A DNA stretch of 64,000 nt, from the NCBI GenBank assembly GCA_029339505.1, contig JAQISU010000231.1, positions 1,266,001-1,330,000 of the forward strand. The letters run 5' to 3'. Both the position numbers and the translations under genes were made by a program. Each line of letters starts with the position of its first letter. Position 1 is the first letter of the stretch. This DNA comes from Unio delphinus (taxonomy: Eukaryota; Mollusca; Bivalvia; Unionida; Unionidae). Shown here in pieces: positions 31,150-45,031 of the stretch. Below the pieces are notes generated by a model. It saw nothing but the letters and a program-made list of their open reading frames with translations, was not told where the DNA came from and ran no database searches.

Positions 31150-32010
31150 GCTGAAAGCGGATGTTGGGCTTGGTGATGATGAAGCGGTGGTATGTCCTGC
31201 AGTCAGTGACGCACAAGGACGTGGTCACACGCACGTCCTGCCTGTTCCTCTTCCTGACAATGACTTAGTCGATGAAGTGCCAGTGCTTCGGTGCATCCAT
31301 GACGTCCGCTTACTGGTAGGGAGGTGGAGGCCTGTATTGGCGATCTTTGCAAGTCTGGAACAGAAGGAGACCTTTGCTGATACAGTGACCCACTCAGAGT
31401 TTTCCTAGCTCTCCATCCAAGGCAACATGATCACAGCCTACTCATGCATATATTTCGCTATGAATGACGAACCTATCTGCCATTGGAACGTCCGAACTGA
31501 TGGAATGAAGATCCTCATAGAATGTGACCTTCACTTGATCTGGGTTGGTAATGGTCAGATCATAGCAGCAGATGATGGTAAGGTATTTTCTTCCAGACAA
31601 TAGGGTAAGTTATATGGTCATGACCCTGTCGTTCAAACCCTTTGGAGAGCAAATTAATTTGCCAATCAGTGCTGTCTTTATCGCAAAGCCGACAACAGCC
31701 TTACAGCGCTCTTTACATCCCCAGCTGCTCCAAAAAGTGTATCCGGTGCCAATTAGCAGATTTTACCTTCTTCTAATTTGGCTCAATGGAGCAATGTCCA
31801 TGTTGTATCTGGTGAGTTCCTTTCCTATTAGGGCGGTTCTCATCTGGGGTCTTTCCAAATCGTCTCTGTCCATTAAGTTGCGCTCATTCCTTGCGTCAAG
31901 TGTGAGAGGAACAAAGGTAATTCCTCTTGTGCATTCGGACCGCTGATGTAGGCACCACGCCTATCGATGTATACTTGCTAAGGACGTTTAAAGCAAGCAA
32001 TTTGTCTGGC
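31150..32010 (-). pseudogene. Endonuclease domain of the second LINE family, copy A
   Basis: Minus-strand reading across several frames shows TALIGKELTRYNMDIAPLSQ with TRLEEG (the Glu region, here Q-T-R), GLNDRVMTI, YLTIICCYDLTITNPDQVKV, FYEDLHSISSDVP, a degenerate HSEIYA in place of the usual GDFNAR, and DAPKHWHFID followed by VTDCRTYHRFIITK near the domain end. Stops and at least three frameshifts break it. Changes in the D-F-N motif suggest that the catalytic site is lost. Confidence 0.7.
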
Positions 32011-32600
32011 ACCTTCTCTAACCCATCCCTCATGACAGAGAGGTGAGTAGTGCATTCTTGGAGAGGGCTTTTGGATCCCTCAGTTGGCTGCCAGTCTCCA
32101 TTGCTGATGCATGTCAGTGGGGAACGACTATAACGGCCTGAACCGCATGTGTGCAGGGTTGCTGCTACGGCTGCCAGGGTACCCACAACTGCCGCTTCGT
32201 CGCTTGCCTGACGCCACAGGACTTTAGTGGGTGATGAAATGGGATGGGTGGACAACATGAATGAGTTGCGATGTGACTTTTTGGCCTCACCCTCTCGTTC
32301 AAAATCATTTCGGTTTAGCAGCACGACAAAGTCGAGACGGCCTGAGATAGAGTTGAGTGCAGTGGAAGACCGGGACATACTACGTGTCTCGTCGTGCTCT
32401 TAGAGCTCCTCTGTGCCTTTCTGCCTGTTGACCAGCTGGTGGTTCCTCTGCGAAGACTGCCGAATCAAGTAAATAGACAAAGCCTAACCCACCGAGGGAT
32501 TAAGATCCTTCGGCTACTTACAACCTGGTTTAGTCGGCAGTCGAGGGTGTTTTCTGGGATATGACAGCTGAGCATGCCACAACTACTTCCGTCACAGTAG

Positions 32601-32909
32601 CAGACACATGTACGGCTGTAAATGCTTCATAAAGATATCTTATACTAATTTATTTTAATAATCATCAGTTTTCGTGTGGACTATGATGATAAAACGACAA
32701 GTGACAAGCCAGTGTTGTTGCTTTAAACACAATATTCTCTTATTTTACCAAGAACCATGGGATACAAGGTATCGTCTCAGACATTTGGGATAAAAGTAAA
32801 TTCGTATTTATTTATTTCTTGTTATCATTTACGGATAGCTTATTGTTTAAGGTTAACTAGTGAGGACAGTCATTTCGTTCCATTGAGGCCGAAGGTGATA
32901 TGTTCTCCA
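32601..32909. other. No feature seen
   Basis: AT-rich unique sequence. Confidence 0.4.
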
Positions 32910-33300
32910 TTCCATGGACATTGAAGATGACATGGCCTTACTTTATATTGACACTGAGGATGATGCGGCGTTACTTTCCATTAACACTGATATGGTCTTT
33001 ATTTCCGGTGAAATTGGATATGACGATGCCTTACTTTCCATTTACATTGTAGGTTATGAGGCCTTACGTTTTGTTCATTTGAAGCTGAGGAGGGCTTCCT
33101 TTTCATTCACATCAAAATAACGAATCATTCTTTCCATAAAATAATGAAGGTGATATCGAAGGTAATGATACGGCCCTTTCCAATGGGATCGAAGATAATT
33201 AACATCGAATGTGATGACGGCTTCTTTTCCATTAACAGCAGAGGTTATGAGGCGTCCCTCTCCATTGACATTACATGCAATGTAGATGCTATGTAAAGCA
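32910..33300. repeat. Degenerate about 40-bp tandem repeat
   Basis: Repeated motif 'TTACTTTCCATTAACATTGA(A/G)GATGA' at irregular 36-45-bp spacing ('CATGGACATTGAAGATGACA', 'TGACACTGAGGATGATGCGG', 'CATTGACATTACATGCAATG'). Confidence 0.7.
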
Positions 33301-33589
33301 TGTTAGAACAATATTGACTATGCAGATTTGATCAACATCTTCGTTATAACACTATTGGCCGTGTAGATTCGATCCAATTCTGCGTTATAACAGTATTGGC
33401 TGTTTTTAGATGCGATCAAGAGCACATTATGAACTTATTGGGATACCTAGAGTATCAGTGAAGAGAAAAAATAACACAGATGAGAAGGAAAACACGACAT
33501 GAGGAAATGTTATCGCACTAAGTCAGACCATGAAACAGGCCGTCACTTGGTCGAGTGAAAGATGAGTGATAGGGTTTTTAATATCGAAT

Positions 33590-33810
33590 TTCATTTGAGA
33601 AATGACTATATGTTATTCAATGGTATTAAATTGTTTTTTATTTGAATTTCACCTTTGTGTATTCATTAATTTAACTGTCGGCATCGCTGACTGGGGTATC
33701 GGAGCTTTACATCTCTCTATCACAACTTCAATTTCCAACAGAAACGAATCAGGGTGGGTCTTCTGTAATAATTAAATATAATACTGAGAGCACCCCACCC
33801 CAACATAGTC
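33590..33810. repeat. Dispersed direct repeat, copy 1 of 2
   Basis: Shares the order of motifs with 34,865-35,065: TTGAATTTCACCTTTGTGTA, AACTGTCGGCATCGCTGACT, TTACATCTCTCTATCAC, AGAGCACCCCACCCCAAC. It may be parts of an unidentified retroelement; the CGGCATCGCTGACTGGGG stretch looks like a primer-binding-site region, but that is weak. Confidence 0.6.
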
Positions 33811-34864
33811 CACGAAGATCTCTACAAGGTTACTCCGAGAAGAAGCCACGGATAATTTGGTGGCAAAACCTAGAGGTAGATTCTAAGAAAAGACAAAGCT
33901 TCAAAAAGGTCAATAAGTTATTTGCTAGATTTTGCAGAATATTACAGCATCATAATTGTAATTATATGCAGTATGTATACTTAATTACTAGAACAGTTCA
34001 GAATGTAGAATACCATTGTATTGTTTAATTTACATGCGTATTGGAGAAATTGTCTTGAGCCTTACGTGGAAAATTATAAAGTTCGAGGCGGAATTATTTA
34101 GATTGTTAGCTTGTTATCAGAATTAATTTTGTAATTCACTATTAGGTTACTTCGCAGTAAGAAAGTTTATGTTTGAATGCATTATGTTTAAATGTACACA
34201 TGCTTGAATTGTGTATTGGGAAGATGGTTGAAGAATTAGTTATTCTGGACGTATTTATATATCATACCATGGATATTTGAATATTTACTTACTTTGTACG
34301 AGTTGTATGGTATGATTATTATGATATTGTTTAGTATAACATTATTAGGAATATGTATTGATGTGACATAATTTATTGATGTATGTATAAGAATTAATTG
34401 ATACCGTGCAGTACTATGACGTTTGCTTTACCATACAAGAACGGATGGGTATCTCGATATGAATGAATGCGTGACCTAATAAATTTCATAACCGTTATCT
34501 AATGATAGGTTGTGTGTAGTGTGAGATGAGAGGGCAAATAAAGCTTTCTGTGGGACAGAGACCTTCCATTTCCATTGAGTCCAGACTCTTCAAGAGGTGG
34601 AGACGAATTGCGACTAGCCGAACTAGTCGTTGTCGATAGAAGTTCAGTCGTGGAGACAAACGTAGAGATAGATGAGAGAGTCTAGAGAAAGTCAAGGAGG
34701 AGGAAAAGGAATTTGGAGAAAGTTGGGTAGGAAGAAAAGAAAGAATTGGGAGGAATTGGAGACAGAAAGGATACAACAGATAAATATAAGTACAATAACA
34801 GTTGGAAATTAATCTCACATTGCTAATCAAATGATGCAATATGCTTGTTAAAAGGTCGAGCGGA
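33811..34864. other. No gene seen
   Basis: AT-rich sequence between two direct repeats. The minus-strand frame at 34,495-34,839 is Leu/Ser/Pro-rich from purine-rich DNA and has no domain. Confidence 0.45.
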
Positions 34865-35065
34865 AGGTTTGTAATTGAAATTTTGAATCATTTGATTATT
34901 AAATTGATATTAAAGTGTTATTCGTTGAATTTCAACCTTTTTGTATATCCATCTAACCGTTGGCATTGCTGAATGGGGACTTTATATCACTATATTTAAC
35001 TACTAACAAATCTGAGTGTGATTTCTATAATAGTTTAAATAAATATTAGGAGCACCCCGACCAAC
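34865..35065. repeat. Dispersed direct repeat, copy 2 of 2
   Basis: Matches 33,590-33,810 (TTGAATTTCAACCTTTTTGT, AACCGTTGGCATTGCTGAAT, GGAGCACCCCGACCAAC). Confidence 0.6.
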
Positions 35066-35399
35066 TATAACAATCGTCATTTCCATGTATATGTGATCAA
35101 AAGCTACGTTAAAACATTGTTGTCTACGTAGATGCGGTCAACAGCTACGGATAGAAATTCAATGATACAACGAAAGCTTTTAAAACTTGAATAATTAAAA
35201 ACACAAGGTAATAATGTTAAAATTAATAAAATTTCGTAACATCAGCAGCACATATTTCATATATAAAGTACATTCTTTAAAATATCAAAGACTTTCCATG
35301 CATGTGCATCACACTGATATCAGTTCACATATAATATGTCGCACAGATTGCATGTTAATGTATTCGACTGGAATGTGTTCCAATGACAGTAAACACTAA
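35066..35399. other. No gene seen
   Basis: AT-rich; one 61-codon frame without recognisable features. Confidence 0.4.
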
Positions 35400-36130
35400 C
35401 ACGGTATACATTCCGGTATAGATCAACCATGCATGAGAATCGAATTAGTCAAGTATGTAAGTTCAATACGTGATCGGTAGAGATCAGCCTAAAAATGGGG
35501 TATGCATTAATCAGGTGTGAGTCGAATTCGTGACAGTTAGAGATTAATCATGCAGGAGGAACGAATTAGCCAGGCATATGATTACAATACATGATTATAT
35601 GGATCAATCATGCTGGGGGTATGCATGAGACAGATGAGTTTAGTAAGTGATTGGTAGAGATCAACCATGCAGGAAGTATACATGATTCCGGAGAGTCCAA
35701 TGCGTGATTGTAGAGATAAAACATACAGGGGCATGCATGAGTAAGGTTTGTGAGTCCAATACGCAATCGATAGAGATCGACCTAAAAATGAGGTATACAT
35801 AAGTAAGGTGTTAAGCTAATAATTGAACGGTAGAGATCAACCTGGCAGGTGGAATGAATTAGATAGGTATGTGAGTCCAATACATAATCGGCAGTGATCA
35901 ATCATGCAGGGCGGTATGCATGAGCCAGGTGAATCCAGTGGGCGATTGGTAGAGATCAACCATGCAGGCGTGGTTGGGGTATCCATGAGCCAGTTTAGTC
36001 CAATAAGTGATCGGTAATGGTCATCCATGTGTTATGCATGCATGTGTCAGGTGTGTGAGTTCAGTACGTGATCGTAGAGATCAACCACACAGGAGGCATG
36101 CACATGTCAGATGTGCGAGTCCACGAATGT
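35400..36130. repeat. About 58-62-bp minisatellite, about 12 copies
   Basis: The unit is roughly GTGAGTCCAATACGTGATCG, GTAGAGATCAACCATGCAGG, AGGTATGCATGAGTCAGGT. Copies vary in length and sequence. Minus-strand frames such as 35,582-36,028 are artefacts of the array. Confidence 0.88.
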
Positions 36131-36559
36131 GTACAATACCACATCGTCTATGCAACATGTTATATTATGAGGGATGTTTTTCTCCAATAATTCATTTGAT
36201 GTTTTTAAACTTGTTCGTAGATATTTCAATCTGCATGTTCTGGACGTATAAAGAACATGTGCTATATACTAGTTTAGGTTTGTATATGGACTATTACCCT
36301 TAATACGAACGTGATGAGGCATCAAAAACACATAATATATATTATGCTAGAGGAAATAAAATATTAATGGATTGCTAAACGTAAGCTTAAGAATGGCTTT
36401 GATAATGAATTAGAAAAGATTATCCAATTTAGTTTTCGAGAGGTTTCAAAGAAGTTATAAATATGAGCACGTCTCTATTATTGGTGATAAAAATGTAGTC
36501 TTTCTTCGGTAACTGGTTCAGGATGTATTTGCAGCTAGAGTTGCGGTCTTGTTTGGAAC
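36131..36559. other. No gene seen
   Basis: AT-rich sequence with no recognised element. Confidence 0.4.
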
Positions 36560-36745
36560 CTTCAAACATTATGTACAAAGGAAGTTATTTTTAGAATAGC
36601 AGACTGAATTAACCGTCCGTAGAAAGGAAGTTATGGTTAAAATAGGAAACTGATTTAACTGTCTGTACAAAAATATTACGGTTGAAACTGGAGACTGATT
36701 ACACCGGAAGCACAAAGGTAGTTAAAATAGGAGACTCGTTTTTAA
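36560..36745. repeat. About 54-bp degenerate tandem repeat, about 4 copies
   Basis: Motifs 'GTACAAAGGAAGTTA', 'TTAAAATAGGAGACTGATTTAAC' recur in the same order. Confidence 0.7.
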
Positions 36746-37654
36746 CAGCTTGCTGCTCTAAACGTGATAACTATTTGGATATTTCTTTTTTTGGGAGGGG
36801 GTGGGGCTGTTAACCAAGTTGGAGATTTTGGGAAGATATTATTTTGCGGGATTGGCAAGGTTTATCAAGACTACTAGAAAATACATGTCCGCAAGTCATT
36901 ATTTCAGGTCAATGGTGAAATTCAAAAGGACTGCAGCTTTTAAAACACTCACCCACACAGACACACACACACTTATATATGCATTTTAATTTGAAATATC
37001 TCAGTATCATATGCGCTATTAATAACCTTTATACTGCTAATGTCATGGCATTGGTTTTCATTGCGTTTTTCATTGCTGTCTATTTACCGTCAATGACAGA
37101 ACATGCCTCCACAGCATGACTTACTAGTTACAATGCACGTGCCTAATGATACGCCATCGTCCTATGGTGACCTCTTAGTCGATCCTTTAGTTTCAACTTA
37201 ATTATAAAGTACACTGTAAACATAATCCTAAAGGCGATATTGAACAAGGGCTTAATAACGCTTTTCCGTGTTTTATGTATGGTACTGGATTCATCCATTA
37301 GCGACTTTATTGTCTATAGCCACATTTTACATTAGGGATTGGCAATGAATATCTCAGTGAAATGTTATCATTCTTTTTTTTCTCGCATTGCATGTTAATT
37401 GGATAAAATTACAGTCTGGATGAAGCTATTACCTTTAAAAGGATTTTTTTTCTTCACTTGAATCTTTTATATTCAGCCTCAATGCACGGATCACGTGACC
37501 TGTATATCAATTTACTAATACGTTGTAAGTAACGTTTCCTATAAACATATATTTTCGCAATTTTCTGTTGAGTTTACGAGTGGATGGTCTTTTGGCGGAA
37601 TTAATGGAAGATCAGATTACGATACCAACGAAACAGAATTAAAACGCAATTGCT
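36746..37654. other. No gene seen
   Basis: AT-rich. A (CA)n-like stretch at about 36,950-36,970. No coding evidence. Confidence 0.45.
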
Positions 37655-38100
37655 ATATTATACACCAATACTGAATTGTTATATTATACAACATTAATGA
37701 AAATAACATATGCAATTGTTATAATATACAACAGTAATGAAAATAACATATGCAATTGTTATAATATTAACCAGTAATGAATAGGATATATGAATTCCCA
37801 AAATGATACGATCGGAAAGAGTTTTACTCTTTACGTTTCATTGACTATCTGAAATGTATCAATGTACGATCTATTAATTTGTATGTATCATTGATTACGT
37901 GACATTAACATGGTACGGTTTATTATTAAGTTGTTTAGAACATGGCACAGTGTATAATTAATTTGTTTGTTTCATGGACAATGTGGCGTATATCATGCTC
38001 CGGTTTATGATTAATTGTCATGGTGCGTATCTCTAACATGAGACATGTACCATGGTCTGGTTTATTGTTAGTTTATATGTCATTGATTACGTGGCATCCT
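37655..38100. repeat. Two short tandem repeats
   Basis: 37,655-37,790: about three copies of 'ATTGTTATAATATACAACAG' with 'TAATGAAAATAACATATGCA'. 37,840-38,100: about four loose copies of a 60-70-bp unit with 'CATTGATTACGTGGCAT' and 'TGGTACGGTTTATTATTAA' motifs. Confidence 0.65.
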
Positions 38101-38194
38101 TCTAGTGTGACCTAATTCAAAACAACTAGACCAATGTATTGTTTGACTCTTGGTAATAGTATAACCGAATATAAAAATACAAACTGAAAACAGT

Positions 38195-38387
38195 TTAAAG
38201 CACTCAGCATTACAAGGTTAGTGCAAGGGATGGTCGGCCTGGTGTCAGGATAATGTGACTGGGTGGGACATAATGGTATATACTTGCGACGTAATGCTCC
38301 GGTAAGATACATCACTGTAAACTGGCAATGTGCAGACTACCGTTACGATATGACTTAAAGTGTTAAAGCTACATTAAAACAGCAACA

Positions 38388-38393
<6 letters not shown>
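38195..38393 (+). mobile_element. SINE copy 1 (5'-truncated)
   Basis: Contains the shared core CAGCATTACAAGGTTAGTGC, GGTCGGCCTGGTGTCAGGAT, AATGTGACTGGGTGGGACAT and ACTGTAAACTGGCAATGTGC. The tRNA-like head is absent or unrecognisable. The 3' end runs straight into an (AC)n microsatellite. The core matches 45,165-45,360 and the reverse strand of 52,447-52,680. The type resembles molluscan core-SINEs. Confidence 0.75.

Positions 38394-38435
<42 letters not shown>
38394..38435. repeat. (AC)n microsatellite at the SINE 3' end
   Basis: About 20 AC units. Confidence 0.97.
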
Positions 38436-38437
<2 letters not shown>

Positions 38438-38570
38438 GACACACAAGTTGGTGTCAGTATTTATAATCCTATTTTGGTATATATATAGTAATGCGCGCTC
38501 ATCACTGACACCAATCAACAAGAATAATAGAAGACAATGATTAAACAATGATAACTTTCGTAATGCAGAC
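38436..38570. other. Spacer without recognised feature
   Basis: Short unique sequence between microsatellite and minisatellite. Confidence 0.4.
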
Positions 38571-38785
38571 ATAATTAACACAGACACCACATACATAATT
38601 AACACAGATAGCACATACATAATTGACATATATATTACAGACATAATTAACACTGGCATCATATACATAATTAACACAGATATCACATACATAATTAACA
38701 CAGATATCACATACATAATTAACACATATATCACAGACATAATTAACACAGATATCACAGACATAATTAACACAGACATCTTTAT
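38571..38785. repeat. 24-bp minisatellite, about 9 copies
   Basis: The unit is ACATAATTAACACAGATATC plus ACAT with variants. A multiple of three, so the minus-strand frame (VISVLIMY) is an artefact. Confidence 0.9.
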
Positions 38786-39329
38786 GTTCAACGGCTTAAA
38801 GAGAAATCAGTCGTAATCGTGTTTTAACGTACGCAGATTTGACGATTATTATCTGCGGCATTTGCATTTCCTTTCTAATCATTTCTAATGGTTGATGTTA
38901 TATTTATGTTGAAATAAAATAAAATGAACCATGCTTACAATAAAGTTTGGGATCATAGAGGTAAACGGGCATGGTCAAATACTAATATATTTCAAGATAT
39001 TTATTGGTACCAATGACTGCAAAAAGCAAAATGACAATTATAATGGTATTGCTAATTGATTTAACTTAGTTGGACAATAATACAGTGTTGGGTAACTAAA
39101 ACGAAACCCAAGTACATCTGTATCCCATGGTAACGTCACTAATTTTTTGGGTTGCAAAAGTAATAAGATTAAAGTTATTTAGAGATACTGTTTAATGTAG
39201 GCCAGCATGGGAACATCTTCCAATGCAATGGTGTAACAGTGGTTGTGTAAGATATTGTGATAAACATTTCAGCAGTTTTACCTTTAAGCAAGTTGAGTGC
39301 ATTACTATGTAATATTGATCTTCAACAAT
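38786..39329. other. No gene seen
   Basis: AT-rich unique sequence. Confidence 0.4.
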
Positions 39330-39800
39330 CTTTTACCTATGATAAAATGTAATATTTTACCTATGATACAATGTAATATTTTACCTATGATATAGATGTA
39401 ATATTTTACATATGATACAATGTAATATTTTACCTATGATAAAATGTAATATTTTACCTATGATACAATGTAATATTTTACCTATGATACAATGTAATAT
39501 TTTGCCTATGATATAGATGTAATATTTTACCTATGATACAATGTAATATTATACCTATGATATAGATGTAATATTTAACTATGATATAGATGTAATATTT
39601 TACCTATGATACAATGTAATATTTTACCTATGATATAGATGTAATATTTTATCTATGATACAATGTAATATTATACCTATGATATAGATGTAATATTTTA
39701 TCTATGATACAATGTAATAATATACCTATGATATAGATGTAATATTATACCTATGATATAGATGTAATAATTTACCTATGATACAGTGTAATATTATATC
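39330..39800. repeat. 24/27-bp minisatellite, about 18 copies
   Basis: Unit TACCTATGATACAATGTAAT plus ATTT (24 bp), alternating with a longer form TACCTATGATATAGATGTAA plus TATTT. The two forms are interspersed, mainly the long form to the right. Confidence 0.93.
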
Positions 39801-40129
39801 ACAAGCGTCAGCTGAACAGTTATGACAATCAAACGAATGTGACCTTAACATTAACCGTGAATAGTTCATTCTCATACCCAACGAGTATAACCGATGCAGA
39901 ATGGTACCAAAAGGTGATCCTAGACAATATAATAAAAGGAATCAGAAAGAGTATAAAAAAAAACCCATATAAAACCGGAACATGTGTAACGAAAACATCG
40001 AAAGATAAAGATCGGAAATTCTTTCATTTTGTAAAGCTACGAGATGAACAAAAAGACTTTAAAAGCTGCAGCATGTACGTTCAACAAAGCTCGTGTTGCT
40101 TAAATTTCTCGAGCAGACACAGAGAATCG
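39801..40129. other. No gene recognised
   Basis: A frame at 39,839-40,204 reads about 95 unremarkable Ser/Lys-rich residues and then enters a satellite. It has no recognisable domain; probably chance. Confidence 0.35.
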
Positions 40130-41120
40130 CAATATGCCAGCACCCTATACTTGCATATATCGACAAGAATCGACAGCAACCTATACTTGCAGAGAGCAAC
40201 ATGAATCAGCATCACCCTATACATGAATCGACATCACTCTGTACTTGCAATTAACGACATGAATCGACATCACCCTATACTTGCATATAGCGACATGAAT
40301 CAACATCACCCTATACATGCATATAACGACATGAATCGACAGCAACCTATACTTGCATAAAGCGACATGAAATTATAACAACCTATATATGTATATAGAG
40401 CCTAGAATCAACAGCAACCTATAATTGAATATAAAGCCTAGAATCGACAGCAACCTATAATTGAATATAAAGCCTAGAATCAACAGCAACCTATAATTGA
40501 ATATAAAGCCTAGAATCAACAGCAACCTATAATTGAATATAAAGCCTAGAATCAACAGCAACCTATAATTGAATATAAAGCCTAGAATCGACAGCAACCT
40601 ATAATTGAATATAAAGCCTAGAATCAACAGCAACCTATAATTGAATATAAAGCCTAGAATCAACAGCAACCTATAATTGAATATAAAGCCTGGAATCAAC
40701 AGCAACCTATAATTGAATATAAAGCCTAGAATCAACAGCAACCTATAATTGAATATAAAGCCTAGAATCGACAGCAACCTATACTTTTTTTTTATAGAGA
40801 TTAGTATCAACAGCAACCTATATTTGTATATTGAACCTAAATTCGACATAATCCTTTACTTGTATATTGAACCCAGAATTAACAGCAACCTATATTTGTA
40901 TATGGAGCCTAGAATCGACAGCAACCTATATCTACATAGTGCCTAGAATCGACAGAAACCTATATCTACATAGTGCCTAGAATCGACAGCAACCTATATC
41001 TACATAGTGCCTAGAATCGACAGCAACCTATATCTACATAGTGCCTAGAATCGACAGTAACCTAACATTGTATAGAGCTTAGACTCGACAGCAAGCTATA
41101 ATTGAATATAGATAAAATAT
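40130..41120. repeat. 35/36/34-bp satellite with three successive unit types
   Basis: 40,130-40,375: 35-bp type (CGACATGAATCGACATCACC, CTATACTTGCATATA). 40,380-40,790: 36-bp type (AACCTATAATTGAATATAAA, GCCTAGAATCGACAGC), about 11 very similar copies. 40,800-41,110: diverged and 34-bp type (AACCTATATCTACATAGTGC, CTAGAATCGACAGC). All share 'GAATC(G/A)ACAGCAACCTAT'. The minus frame FIFNYRLLLILG is an artefact. Confidence 0.95.
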
Positions 41121-41313
41121 GTATTGTATGTTGTAATGTGTGACTATCTGTGTGGCAAATTATGATGATAGAAAACAACGTATTTCTTGATAGGTTAAAA
41201 TACATCCTACCTAAAGCGTCATCTCTCGTACACAACTATGGGGCTCGCAACATCTATCCTCATTAACACAAAATTGTAAAAAATATAATATAATGGCTTC
41301 GAATGCACTACCA

Positions 41314-41317
<4 letters not shown>
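41121..41317. other. No feature seen
   Basis: AT-rich spacer. Confidence 0.4.
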
Positions 41318-41382
<65 letters not shown>

Positions 41383-41384
41383 AT
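41318..41384. repeat. (AC)n(TA)n compound microsatellite
   Basis: About 15 AC units followed by about 12 TA units. Confidence 0.96.
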
Positions 41385-43370
<1,986 letters not shown>

Positions 43371-43800
43371 GGAATGATGATATCCATCAGCACCATAGCG
43401 TTTTCTTTTAAACGAATTAGTTGGAATGATGATATCCATCAGCGCCATAGCGTTTTCCTTTAAACGAATTAGTTGGAATGACGATATCCATCAGCGCCAT
43501 AGCGTTTTCCTTTAAACGAATTAGTTGGAATGATGATATCCATCAGCGCCATAGCGTTTTCCTTTAAACGAATTAGTTGGAATGATGATATCCATCAGCG
43601 CCATAGTGTTTTCCTTTAAACGAATTAGTTGGAATGATGATATCCATCAGCGCCATAGTGTTTTCCTTTAAACGAAATAGTTGGAATGATGATACCCATC
43701 AGCGCCATAGCGTTTCCCTTTAAAATATTTAGTTGGAATGATGATACCAGTCAGTGCAATAGCGTTTTACCTTAAACTGATTCATTAGAATGATTATAGT
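43371..43800. repeat. 52-bp minisatellite, about 8 copies
   Basis: Unit GGAATGATGATATCCATCAG, CGCCATAGCGTTTTCCTTTA, AACGAATTAGTT. The first five or six copies are nearly identical; divergence rises toward the right end. Confidence 0.95.
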
Positions 43801-43929
43801 CATCAGTACAACATAGCTGTCCTTGAAACTTATTTAATAAAGTGGTTATTTCTATTCAATATATGTAAATGAGTAATGCAAACTACTCGTACACACAAGA
43901 AGTGTAAAAGATGTTTTGCACTTCAAATC

Positions 43930-44150
43930 AAACCCGACATAAATGTAACACCACATCGATAAAACTGCAAGAAAGTTCATGTTGTATTCACTGCGTATCT
44001 TCTCAGTGTTTATAAATGTAACACATCGATAAAACTGCAAGAAAGTTCATATTGTATTCACTGCATATCTTCTCAGTGTTTATAAATGTAACACATCGAT
44101 AAAACTGCAAGAAAGTTAATGTTGTATTCACTGCGTATCTTCTCAGTGCG
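43930..44150. repeat. 70-bp tandem repeat, 3 copies
   Basis: Unit AAATGTAACACATCGATAAA, ACTGCAAGAAAGTTCATGTT, GTATTCACTGCGTATCTTCT, CAGTGTTTAT. Confidence 0.93.
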
Positions 44151-45031
44151 ATTAGCACCACCACAGTCGCCGTCAGTATTAATTAATGGTACGGAAAATG
44201 GGAAACAGTCTGTAATTGGGTGAAGATAAAATATATTATATATAGGTTTGGCTGGTCAAGATATTTGATAATGCAAGATATCTTTTAGTAATAAGGATCT
44301 TTTAAGAACTTATCGTGGTTGTAACTGAAGAAATAAAAACAACAGATGCATTATTTTGTTGATGTTATTTCAGTGTTTTTAAAAGCCTTGAGCTTGGTAA
44401 ACTCTTGACTGAAATTAGCACCTGTCTTCTCAGTACGGAATTGAAAGCACATATTTTCAAAGACATGCAGATCCAATCAATTCCGTGACTAATATGGTTG
44501 ATTCAGCAGAGAAGCTCTCACCCAGGATACTTCTATAATCATAAAAATAGTTTTGAGAATTGTCACAAAAATTATTGAAATTTTAATTTCATTTTGTTTG
44601 CATATGTTTTCTATGGGAACTGAATTACTTAGTACGGCGAGTCGTATAGAGAGCCATAGCAATACAATAGCTCCGCACATGCATGTTCAATTAACTTTAT
44701 TATAAATGCAAACATATGGTTCCATTGGCTGTTTTTCAAACAAAATGACCACCTTATGTAAGCCTCATAGTGACATTCAGTGGAGGATTAGACACAAATT
44801 CATATTTGGCACTTATTGCCAAGACTGGAAAGGGGAGGTGAAGAACCAGAAGTATGTAGGCTTGACATTGATGTGTTGGAGTGTTTGCACACTGGTTAAT
44901 CTATGGAATCGCATATACAAAGTTGATACAAGTTACCATTTATATAATAGTTATAGTCAGCAAGGTGATATTTCCTAGTTATGTTTGGAAACTTTACGTT
45001 TGAGTTATGATCGCTTAGGTCTCTACCACTT
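44151..45031. other. No gene seen; dispersed repeat copy at about 44,190-44,475
   Basis: 44,190-44,475 shares ordered motifs with 45,890-46,115 (TGGTTGTAACTGA(A)GAAA, GCATTATT, TACGGAATTGAAAGCACATA / TGCGAAATTGAAAGCACATG), indicating two old copies of an unidentified repeat. No coding frame supported. Confidence 0.5.

Larger units (their letters stand above)
28995..32600 (-). mobile_element. Second LINE family, copy A (decayed)
   Basis: Minus-strand non-LTR element with a 5' endonuclease, a reverse transcriptase and a C-terminal zinc-finger-like tail, of the kind annotated in many aquatic animals as 'endonuclease-reverse transcriptase'. It is GC-richer than its surroundings. Many stops and shifts. 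The clade is not determined. The 5' boundary is guessed from the end of GC-rich sequence. Confidence 0.8.

Noticed and set aside
31896..32378. 160-residue minus frame as an independent gene
   Set aside because: It lies in the 5' part of the second-family LINE and overlaps its endonuclease start; only its last residues join the endonuclease reading.
33690..33705. Retroviral-type primer binding site defining an LTR pair with 34,950
   Set aside because: The motif and its downstream sequence are present in both copies, which an LTR pair would not show.
40373..40849. 158-residue protein rich in FIFNYRLLLILG
   Set aside because: Product of a 36-bp satellite; no start context or non-repeat domain.
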